The notes under the pieces: model-generated
Told to the model about the DNA's origin: nothing
The model's input: the letters and a program-made list of their open reading frames with translations, nothing else
Database searches by the model: none
Translations under genes and position numbers: made by a program
Assembly: GCF_023159225.1 (NCBI RefSeq)
Contig: NC_063177.1
Coordinates: forward strand, 13,974,673 to 14,038,672
Source: Perognathus longimembris pacificus
Lineage: Eukaryota > Chordata > Mammalia > Rodentia > Heteromyidae
Length of the DNA: 64,000 bases
Reading direction: 5' to 3'
In this document: one piece after another, positions 23,447-33,800 of the stretch
How the letters are laid out: each line of letters begins with the position of its first letter
Numbering within the stretch: position 1 is the first letter of the stretch

Positions 23447-23590
23447 GGTGGGGGTGGGGACCACCCGCCCGCTGCCTGCGCACCGAGCGCTCGGGCCGCC
23501 ACCGGGACCCCAGGACCTGCGAGCAGGGCCTCCCTGTCCTGAGCTGGGTCCCCCTTCCCACTTGCCCTCGCACACACACCGCCCCTTCCG

Positions 23591-23595
23591 ATTGG
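23591..23595 (-). promoter_or_regulatory. CCAAT box (proximal to GID4)
   Basis: Reads AGCCAATCGG on the minus strand, a good NF-Y core. A second one lies 54 bp away. Confidence 0.55.
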
Positions 23596-23644
23596 CTCGG
23601 GCGCGCCCGGGGGGCGGGAACCGGTTCACGCGGCGCTTCCGCCC

Positions 23645-23649
23645 ATTGG
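23645..23649 (-). promoter_or_regulatory. CCAAT box (distal to GID4)
   Basis: Reads GCCAATGGGC on the minus strand. Paired CCAAT boxes are typical of TATA-less bidirectional promoters. Confidence 0.55.
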
Positions 23650-23689
23650 CGAGCAGGGAGAACATGTGGCGGAGCGCGCGAGCGGCTCT

Positions 23690-23703
23690 CTGGGACTTGT
23701 AGT
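23690..23703 (-). promoter_or_regulatory. ZNF143/THAP11-type (SBS) site
   Basis: The minus strand reads ACTACAAGTCCCAG, matching the core ACTACAANTCCCAG that is enriched in divergent housekeeping promoters. It lies midway between the two genes. Confidence 0.65.
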
Positions 23704-23732
23704 CTTCTTTCCTTGGAAGCGCGGCGTGGATA

Positions 23733-23741
23733 GGGCGGGGC
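23733..23741 (+). promoter_or_regulatory. Sp1/KLF GC box
   Basis: GGGCGGGGC, a consensus GC box, on the ATPAF2 side of the promoter. A second GGGGCGGG lies at 23611-23618. Confidence 0.45.
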
Positions 23742-23823
23742 GAGCTCGTTTGTGATGCTGATTGACTGGGCGAGGGTGTCGGAGGCGCGCGGCGGCGACG
23801 GCGCGCCGAAGGTGTCATGCGGA

Positions 23824-23833
23824 ACATGGCGGC
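23824..23833 (+). promoter_or_regulatory. ATPAF2: YY1-type site
   Basis: ACATGGCGGC resembles the YY1 core AAGATGGCGGC, in the orientation usual just downstream of transcription starts. This suggests the ATPAF2 start site is nearby. Confidence 0.45.
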
Positions 23834-23916
23834 GTCCTGAGGAGGCTGATGGCTCTGAGGAGGCGGTGAGAGGTTTCCGTACAACCCGAGCTTGCGGCTT
23901 AGGGATCCCTTGCTCT

Positions 23917-23924
23917 ACTTCCGG
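23917..23924 (+). promoter_or_regulatory. ATPAF2: ETS/GABP-type site
   Basis: ACTTCCGG is the reverse complement of the ETS core CCGGAAGT, 45 bp upstream of the ATPAF2 start codon. Confidence 0.45.
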
Positions 23925-23968
23925 CTTTCGGGTTTCGCGCCGCGAGTCCTCCCAGCCCCTCTGGCACC

Positions 23969-24101
23969 ATGTGGAGGAGCTGGATCCGGCTGCGGGACCC
24001 TGGGTTCCGCCTCCTGAACCGGCCTGCGGCTGACCCTGCCGCCTCCTCGAGGCCACGGTCAGCCCCCCAGCCCCCAGCCCGGGCCTATGCCCCGCCGACA
24101 G
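23969..24101 (+). CDS. ATPAF2: ATPAF2 exon 1 (coding part)
   Basis: Encodes the 44-residue presequence region ending ARAYAPPT plus one base of the next codon. Donor gtgagg. The start context accATGt is acceptable, and the frame matches the human N-terminus. Confidence 0.95.
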
Positions 24102-26168
24102 GTGAGGTCCAGGACACGTTACCTTTTGGCCAGGGCTCCGACCGGCTAAGTTGGTACAAGATTTCTTGCGTGCAGAGTGGGGTGATCCAGGCGAAGCTCA
24201 GACCCACGAGGTTGTTCAGACCAATCCAGCCCTATTATAGATAGGAAAGGAAGCCCAGATTAGGGTAGAGATGACCAGAGGGGGACACAGCATTGTTAGG
24301 GTGTGAGACAGCGATTGACATTTGGCCTGTAAGGCTTTTCTCAAAGACCATAAATTTCTTTAATGAGGGAGGCCAATGCTTTTGCTACTTTCAGACAGGG
24401 CAATTGATCTCCGGATCAAGACTTCCAAGGTCACAGACCAGACTCTGACCTTTGTGCAGGGCAAAAGCTGGCCCCAGCATCTAGCACAAAACCTGGCACT
24501 AAAGGGACTGACTTTCGACGTCCATCCCACATCGCTGCCTGTTCCAGGCCCCTGTCCTAGTACCCTATAACAACCCTAACCTTCTCTAGAACCTTCTAAG
24601 TGAGAATGGACACTGTGCCTCCTCCATCCTCTGACCATGATGAAGCCTAGAAGTTGGTGGCTCTTTCACTGCCGCTGGGGAGAGATGTTCGGGTGAGAGC
24701 AAGAGTGATTCCAGTAAATCAAAAGCAATGACGCACCGCATTCATTTAGGTTTTCTGTGCTGGGGTCAAAAAGCACAGTGGTTGTCAAGACCGATGGTCT
24801 CACCTGGATGATGTAAAGTGCAGGTTATCTTATCCTGAGTAAGCTGGATAGCTTATAATATACTGTGTTAAAGTATGTAGATGTTGTGGGTGGGTATTCA
24901 GTAGCGAGAAGGGTTTCAGGTGAAAGGGCATTGCTGCTGGGGCCTAATAGATGGAGTAAGAGTTCAATAATGAGGAAAAGGGCTGAATATCTACAACATG
25001 TCCAGAGGTGACAACATTTGGATCCTTGCAGCATTGTCCACTTTAAGAAATTCAGAACTCTATAGGCTATTTGGCATTGTGGAAGAAGGGAGCTTGGACT
25101 CAGGGCCTGAGCACTGTCCCTGGCTTCTTCCCTCTGTCGGCTGAGTCTGGTTTTCTGATACTCCCTGTTAGGACCTTGGGTACTCTGGGGCCCCCAGGAG
25201 CACCACCTGCTTCAGTCTCCTGCCTTGAGCTCCCACCACTTCCCATTCCATCCTGGTCTCCCATCCTGATCTCCCACCCCATACTCCCTCTAGCTCACTG
25301 CTGTCTCCCAATGTGAGTCTTGTGTCGATTGAACCTCTGAGGTACTGTGATCTTGGGCATGTACTATATCCTCATTCTTTGGTGAGTTGAAGCACTAGGT
25401 TACCTGTGAAGATCCTTCTGGCTGTAAAGTTCCATAGTTTTTCCCAAATGGAGAAGGAGGTTGGATGCACCAGGGACCTGAGATTTCACTTATTGGGACC
25501 CAAATGAAGGCCTGGAATGTCATGCAGATCCAGTAGAAAGAAAGAAGGAAGCCTGGTATGGTGCACTCCTGTAATCCAGCTACCCAAGAGGGAAAATCAG
25601 TTGAGCCAAGGAGTTTGAGGCCAGGCTGGGCAATGTAGTGAGACTTCATTTCAAGCAAAACAGAAAAAGAAAATAAAAAAGGAAGGGCATCTCAGGGAGG
25701 CACAACAGAAATGAAAAGGACACACTCAGGAGTTCACTAAGTTGGCAAAAGCATTGGGTTCATTTAGGTGATGGATACTGCTTGCTTGCCATAGTGGCAC
25801 TTGATCTACCATGTTTTTTTCTTTGCACTACAGACCTACCAGTTTATAGTTTAGGCAAGTAGGAATACCTGGCACATGGTAAGTAATCAAAGGCGAAGGG
25901 AATTAGGAATGCATGAGAGCCAGGTCTGTGCACCACAGGAGACAATTAGGAGATGTTTGTGCATTTTTGGAGTGGTAGAGGATAAATCCAAGTGGATCCT
26001 TCTCAATGAAGACTTCTATTGCAAGCGGATTCAACTTGGGTACTTAGGAAAATCTGTAACATAGAAGGTCATCAAAAAGAGAAGAACGGTTTAGGGAGAT
26101 GTCATTGAGGTGTGGAAGAGAAGAGAACTGGGTAAAGCTATTATGGCCCTCTAGTTCTTTTCTTTTTC

Positions 26169-26199
<31 letters not shown>

Positions 26200-29100
26200 G
26201 CCAGTCCTGGAGCTTGGACTCAGGGCCTGAGCACTGTCCCTGCCTTCTTTTTGCTCAAGGCTAGCACTCTGCCATTTGAGCCACAGTGCTACTTCTGGCC
26301 ATTTTCTATATATGTGGTGCTGGGGAATCAAACCCAGGGCTTCATGTATACCAGGCAAGCACTCTTGCCACTAGGCTATATTCCCAGCCCCCTAGTTCTG
26401 TTCTTGTCTGAGATCTGTCAACTGCCTGTAGGTGAAGGTGTTCTGAACAAACAGCATATCTGGTTGGAGGCAAATAAATACCCAAGAAGTCAAGGCTGGA
26501 AGTCTTGTCTCTACTGTTTACAAATTGCTAACTGGACAAGCTAGTATCTCGGTGTCTCTACTGCATGAAAGGCATTATGTGCTGTAATGTGGTATGGGTT
26601 GAGGAAGTTTATATAGTCTGTATATCAGACTGGTTTTTGTCAACAAAGTTTTATTGGAACACAGCAACCTTTATTCATTTACATGTTATATGGCTGCCTT
26701 CACCATAATAGCAGGATTGAATCATTGCAATAGAGACCATATGGCCTACACATCCTAGAATATTATCTGGTTCTGCGGAAATAAGATCAACAACTCCTAC
26801 TCTAGATGAAGAATAATTTGGAAAAAAGTGCATTTACACATTTGGTTGGAAGAATTAACAGGCTTATTCATTCATTTAGTGTAAATTCAGTAGTTTTTAG
26901 TGTATTCACTGAGTTGTACAACCATTACCATCAATTTTAGAGTATTTTTCATCATGTCAAAAAGAAATCTGTACTTTTTGCCTTATTATTTCCATCTCTC
27001 CAGCCCTAGACAACCACTATTTTTCTTCCTTACTTTGTAGATTTCTCTTTTTTATAATTTGATTTTTTTCTTTTTTCTTTGCCTGTCCTAGGGCTTGAAC
27101 TCAGGGCCTAGGCACTGTCTCTGAGTCTCTGTGCTCAAGGCTGTCACTCTACCACTTGAACCACAGTGCCACTTCCAGCTTTTTTGAGTAGTTTATTAGA
27201 CATAAAGAGTCTCATGGACTTTCTGCCTAGGCTGGCTTCAAACCAGGATCCTCAGATCTCAGCCTCCTGAGTAGCTAGGACTGGTGTGAGCCACCAGTGC
27301 CTGGCTCAAACAATGTTTTTAAGGTTTTCCGTGTTGTGTCATATATCAGTATTACATTCTTTTCTTATCATTAAGTAGCATTCTGAGTTTTTTTTGTGTG
27401 TGTATAGATATATAGATATAGATATCTATATCTATCTATATACATACATACAACATTCTCCTTATCCATTCATCCATTAATGAACATGTGGGTTGTGTCC
27501 ACCCTTTCTTTATTATGAATAGTGCTGCTATAACTGTTCATATATACAAGTTTTTGTGGGGGCTTTTATATTTTTATTTCTCTTGAATATATACCTTTAG
27601 CTTTTAGACTCTTTTCCATGTAGTCTATCATTTTGCATTTCTTCTAGTAGATATAAGGGCTCTAATTTCTCCATATCTTTTCCAGCACTCGCTAATGTCT
27701 ATAGTCTTTTTCTTTCTTTCTTTCTTTTTTCTTTTTTTTAATAGACATCCTAAAGGGTGTGAAGAGAATCTCATGGGCTTTGTTTTGCTTGTTTGTTTGA
27801 CAGGTTGTCACTCTTTAGTTCAGGCTGGTCTGGAACTCCCTCTCTTCTGCCACAGCCTCCTGAGTGTTGAGATTACAGGTGTGAGCCTCCATACCCTGCT
27901 TATTGTGGTTTTGACTTGCATATGTCAAGCATATTTCATGTGGTTATTGTCCATGCATACATGAATATATTTTCTTCCCCTTCTCCTCCATCCCCTCCCC
28001 TCCCCAAGACCGGGGACTTGAACTGAGGGACTGGGTGCTATTCTTTTTTTTTTTTGGCCAGTCCTGGACCTTAGACTCAGGGCCCGAGCACCATCCCTGG
28101 CTTCTTCCCGCTCAAGGCTAGCACTCTGCCACTTGAGCCACAGCGCCGCTTCTGGCCGTTTTCTGTATATGTGGTGCTGGGGAATCGAACCTAGGGCCTT
28201 GTGTATCCGAGGCAGGCACTCTTGCCACTAGGCTATATCCCTAGCCCCTGGGTGCTATTCTTGAGGTTTTGTTTTGTTTTTCCTCAAGGCAACTGCTCTG
28301 CCAGTTGAGCCACAACTCTACTTCCAGATTTTTGGTGATTAATTGGACATAAGAGTCCTCCTTGGAACCATGATCCTTAGATCTCAGCCTCCCGAGTAGC
28401 TAGAATTACAGGTGTGAGTCACTGCAAAGCTGTACTTTCGTTGTTGTGGGGCTTGAATTCAGGGCCTGGACACTGTCCCTCAGTCTCCTTGTGCTCAAGG
28501 CTAGCACTCTATCACTTGAGCTACAGTGCCACTTCCAGTTTTTGAGTGGATAATTGGAGATACGAGTCTCACCGGGACTTTTCTGCCTGGGCTGAGTTCG
28601 AACCACGATCCTCAGATCTTAGCCTCCTGAGTAGGTAGGATTACAGGTGTGAGCCACCATTGCCTAGCTTGTACTGAAAAATTTTGATACCTGAGGTTGG
28701 AGCTATCCTAAGGTTAGAGATAGAGCACTTCCCTATTAGGATTTCAGCTTTAAAGTTCTAGGCCCTCCAGGTGGCACTGTTTTAAAAGATAAAGGTGTTG
28801 AGTTGTTTCTGAGGGGAGCACTTCCTCTTAGTATACTCTGGGAGTTGTAGTTCCTGAGGCATCGAGTCTTTCTGAAGTGAAGGTCAGTCTGGAAATTGTG
28901 CCTGGTTAAAAGATCTCTTACCAAATGGGGCAAAATTAAGGAAAGGCTGACATTGTGCAAGAAGCATTGTACTCATTCCTTGACTTATGGAATTGTAACC
29001 TCTTCGTACAACTCCTTATTAATAATTTTTGTTTTGTTTTGTTTTGTTGCCAGTGCTGGGGCTTGGGACTCAAGGCCTGAGCACTGTTCTTGGCTTCTCT

Positions 29101-30206
29101 TTACTCAAGGCTAGCACTCTATCACTTGAGCCACAGCACCCCTTCTGGCTTTTTCTATCTATGGTATGCTGAGGAGTTGAACCCAAGGCTTCATGTAGAT
29201 GAGGCAAGCACTCTACCACTAGGCCATATTCCCAGCACCAATAACAATTTTTTGAAAGATCTCTCACCAATCCATATAGACTGGGACAAGAGGGCTATAG
29301 AGGAAGTAATATAGAAGAAAACAGTTTGCTTCTTTATAGGAATTGAAGCAGCTATTGGTGGGAGGTGGAGAAAGAGACCCAAAGGACATTAATTTTCTAT
29401 TCATCACTCTTTACATGGGCAGGGTTTTGAAGTTGTTCTCTGCTTACATAGTCTGTTTTCTTATAGCCAGCTCTGTAAATTAACACTCTTTCACATACCC
29501 ATTTTTTTTTTTTTTGCATCTGCGTGGTCTACAGAACTGTCTCTGAAAAAGCACTGTGTGTGTTTTTTCCACAGATGTTCTAAAAGGCAGTGATTCATAC
29601 TCAAAATAGGCCCTAGTTCTACAGCTACAGGATCCTCCAAAAAGTAGCTATTTCTTTCTCTTTCAAAGATGGTGTTCCTGTTGGAGTTAACAAACCCTGC
29701 ATTTGCTGAGACTATGAGTTTCAAGATTTGTCTTATGTAACCCGGACCCTTGAGGGCCCAAGTGAAGAATTACTGACTGTGACATTGTTGGGGTTCATGG
29801 ATTCTACCAAATGAATTGTCCAGATCGCATTCTTGTTTGTCTATGTGAACCTTTTACTTGGTTCCCATTGTTCTCTTTACTGTGACTTACCTGTCTCCCA
29901 GTTCCTGCAACTCTGTGCCTAATGACCCTCTCTGGGCATCTCTAGCCTTTCCCTGCTTCAGTCTCTCCTTCTGAATGTCTTTCCAGCCCTCGAAAACTTG
30001 TGCTTTCTGAAGACTGGAGCTTCTTGCAAGTAATTTCTATTCTGGAGACTACTTCCACACACCTCCAAAACCAAATCAGTCCGTAAGGTCTGAACACTCA
30101 GGGGTCTTTTTTTGTTCTCTTTATTTTGAATTTTGGGCCTGGGCATTGTCCTAGAGCTTTTTAACTCATAGCACTCTATCACTTGAGCCACAGCTCCACT
30201 TTTGGT

Positions 30207-30258
<52 letters not shown>

Positions 30259-30777
30259 AATTGGAGATAAGAGTCTCATGAACTTTCCTGCCCAGACTGG
30301 CTTTGAACCACAATATTCACAGCTCAGTCTCCTGAGTATCTAGGATTACAGATGTAAGCCATAAGCACCCAGCTTCAGAAGGCTTCCTGTAGTTCACAAG
30401 GAGATTCTCAGTGTTGAGCTAGAGTGCTCAGAGTTTCACCTAGCTCCTGCCTGGATGGCACAGAAAACAACAGATGTAACCTAGATACCTCCATCTAGAC
30501 ATGGCATAGAGAAGGAACCCTCTGGCCCTTATCTGATTGCCATTTAAATATAATGGGGTCTGGGGGCTGGTGGCTCATGTGGGTAATCCTAGATACTCAG
30601 GAGCCAGAGAATCATGATTCAAAGCCATCCCAGGAAGGAAAAGTCCATGTGACTCATGTCTAATTAACCACCAGAAAACTGGAAGTAGAGCTCTGGCTTA
30701 GGGTAAGAGCACTAGCCTTGAACAGAAAAGCTCAGGGATAGCACCTAGGCCCTGAGTTCAAGCCCCAGAACTGACAA

Positions 30778-30821
<44 letters not shown>

Positions 30822-33800
30822 AGTTGGATAGTAAAGTAGGGACATTGAAAAGCTCTAGTGTGGTTGAAATCTGTTTTGGTGTCAAATGGGTGACAGACTT
30901 GGTGTTACAATTTCACATGAAGGTGGTGAAGTGTACCTCATTATCTCAGATCATATCTTGTCACTTAAAAAAAAAAGTTTGTGGGCTGGGGATATGGCCT
31001 AGTGGCAAGAGTGCTTGTCTCGTATACATGAGGCCCTGGGTTCAATTCCCCAGCACCACATATACAGAAAATGGCCAGAAGGGGCGCTGTGGCTCAAGAG
31101 GCAGAGTGCTAGCCTTGAGCAAAAAGAAGCCAGGGACAGTGCTCAGGCCCTGAGTCCAAGCCCCAGGACTGGCCAAAAAAACAAACAAACAAACAAAGTT
31201 TGTTTTGTTTCTACAAAGGCAAGACTTTGTTATCTCTTTTACTCACTGTAGTATCCTAAGTGCCTAGAATGGTGCAGGACAAGTGGTAGACATGCAAATA
31301 GTTCTTTGGGAAAACAATTTGGGCCTTAATTTTAAAAAAAAGTACAGGAAATGCAGTTATGGGTCCACTAGCTTTAAGCACTAATGATAGCAAGTAAGGT
31401 TTATGCAAGTGAGTGATACATTTGGAGCAGAACCTGTGTCCCCTTTCCACTAACCTTCCCTCTCCTGCCTGGCACACATATCAAGTTTTCCCAAATTTTC
31501 AGAATCTAAAAAAAAAATCAGGATGTAGATATTCCCCCTTCTTCTTCTTATTTTTTTTTTTAACCCCCAGCACTGGGAATTGAACCCAGGGCCTTGTATT
31601 TGCCAGGCAAGCACTCTACTACTTGAGCTAAGCCCCTAGCCCATTTTCCCTCTTCTTAAAGGAAGTGTTTGGAGTTCCTGTTGAATACACAAGCAAGCTG
31701 GTTAATTAGGTTAATTAATTGGAGAGAGAGGATGGGAAAAGCTCCTGGGAGAGCTTTATTTTCTGCTTGCACATCATATGCACACACGCATGCACTGCAT
31801 ACACATACACACACATACACTTACACATACACACAGATTTCCCACTTGCCCTTCTCAGAGACATCAGAGCCTTGACTGAAAGTGGTTTCTAGCTCTCCTC
31901 TACTCAGACACCTAATTTAGATTTGGTGTGTTGTGCTGGCTTGGGGAGGGGAGGCAGACATGTTTAGATGTTAAAGTAGGTAGTATGGGAAATGCTAAGG
32001 CCACAGTCTGCTCCTGACCAGACTTGCTCCTGGCTCCAAAACTATCAGTCCTGTTCCTTCCTAGTCCCTGGAGAACAGATGTTCCCTTCCCCCAGCTTTA
32101 ATCAGAGGCTGTTGATTACGCTGTAGACTAGGGCAGACCTTGAATGGTGATGTGAAAATCAAGCCAATCAATCAGCATTAGCAGTAATGATGTAAGCTAG
32201 TCTTGTCGCCTCCTGAATCTCTCCATGCTTCTTTAAACTACCTCTCTAAAAAAAATCTGTCTTACAGAAAGGAAGAGGTTTTATCAGAATGTCAGCATCA
32301 CACAGGGTGAAGGTGAGTGTCTGAAATTTTTGACTGCCTCCTTTTTTTGTGTGTGAATGGTTGGACACATGTTTCATCTCCAGCTGGTTCAGTGGCAGGA
32401 TTATCCTTGGCACTTTTGTCAGATATTGTCTCTGTGTGCACCAATTCAAGGGGCTAAATATAGAAATGGTCACTTGATTCCACTTCACAGTCTCTGAGAG
32501 TTTTTTATTTGATCTTTCAAGGTGGCTTTGAGATAAACCTGGACCACAGGAAGCTGAAAACTCCCCAAGCCAAGCTCTTTACAGTCCCCAGTGAAGCCCT
32601 AGCCATTGCAGTGGCCACTGAATGGGACTCCCAGCAGGATACAATCAAGTTCTACACCATGCACCTGGTAACACGCTCCCTGTGCAAATTGACAGTCTGA
32701 TACTTGCCAAGGGCTAGGCTGCCTGGCAAAAAAATTTAGATTCTACCAAATTGTGGCAAGGTGTAGTGCGGCAGGGTGCGGGATGGGGGGGGGAAATATG
32801 TGTGGTTCTTGTCTGCCAGGGTTGTAGCTCTAGGATTTGAATAGGCCAAGCTCTTTTCCTGTCTAGCCTAGGGCTCTTTCACCTGCAGATCCCTCTGCTA
32901 GGGACACTGTCCTGCATAACTGGCTCCTGCTGTGGTCTCAGGACAGATGTCACCTTGCTGACTGCTTGCTTTCTTAGTTTTGATTATAGCAGTTGGTCAT
33001 TTGTTCTGTCAGCACTTAGACAATCTGTAATGGGCTGTTTTATGATTGCACATTTAGTATTTGTCTCTTCTGCCTGGTGAGCGACAGAAGGGCAGTGGTT
33101 ATGTCTGTTACTCAGCAGCCCCAGCAGGAAGTTTAGATGGCACTCAGTAAATTTTGGTTGGATGCAGAACCAAGGTGCCCTGTAAAGCCCTCCTTACCTT
33201 GTCCCCTACACAAAGGTGGCTCTCTGAGGCACTAGGACAGAGTGGGCAGGAATCAGGCAAACTTCGAGTTTAACCTCTGCAGCCTTTACATTGTAACCTT
33301 GGGCAACCTGCTGCCCCTTTCTCAGCCCCATGTCTTCCATCTTGTGACAGATGAGTGGTAACATAGCTGCCTTATGGAGCTGTGGTCGGGATTCAATGAG
33401 GTGACACATGGAAAGCCCTCAGCATGGTTTCCCGCTCAGCGTGGTGCTCAGTCAGCTCTAGCTTTCTACTCTCATGCTGGTCATTGCTGTGTTCAACTTT
33501 GACACAGAGACCAGGTGGGCCTTCTCACCACAGCACAGATGCTGAGGTGCCACCTGCTCCTTGATTAGCTGATGAAATTAGAGTGATCAGGGCCACAAAC
33601 TAAGTGAGCTGAGAAACTGCCTCATGCCAAGGTAAATCTGGAAAATTATCTTGATCCTAGTGTGATTTGTTTTCCTGCCTTCTAAGGTGGTAAGGGAACC
33701 AGCTGCTGGTTCTCTGACTGTGTACCTATGTTATTTATTCTATGTAAGGGCATGTTTCACCTTTCTGGGCCTCAGTTTCCACATATCTGAAATGGGCACA

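Larger units (their letters stand above)
23339..23968. promoter_or_regulatory. Divergent GID4/ATPAF2 promoter in a CpG island
   Basis: Only 630 bp separate the two start codons. The interval is rich in CpG, has no evident TATA box, and carries NRF1, CCAAT (two), ZNF143, Sp1, YY1 and ETS-type motifs, annotated separately. The CpG-rich zone extends from about 23000 to 24110, into both first exons. One regulatory region probably drives both genes. Transcription start sites cannot be placed from sequence alone. Confidence 0.85.
26870..27765 (-). mobile_element. Old L1 remnant, interrupted
   Basis: Reverse L1 3' UTR-like sequence (AGTTGTACAACCATTACCAT, CATTAATGAACATGTGGGTT), split by a 7SL-Geo SINE at 27080-27305. 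Confidence 0.6.
24102..32267 (+). other. ATPAF2: ATPAF2 intron 1
   Basis: The 8.2-kb first intron. Holds the second arm of the inverted duplication (25124-25311), IDL-Geo and 7SL-Geo SINEs, B1-like monomers, a minus-strand L1 remnant and GT and AAT microsatellites. Stretches 24110-25080, 25690-26150, 29240-30120 and 31650-32260 are unique, with no gene seen. Confidence 0.75.

Noticed and set aside
22938..24056. A 372-codon minus-strand open frame across the promoter and both first exons
   Set aside because: It is out of frame with GID4 coding sequence for its conserved part and arises from the high GC content, which makes stop codons rare. It also covers ATPAF2 exon 1 on the opposite strand.
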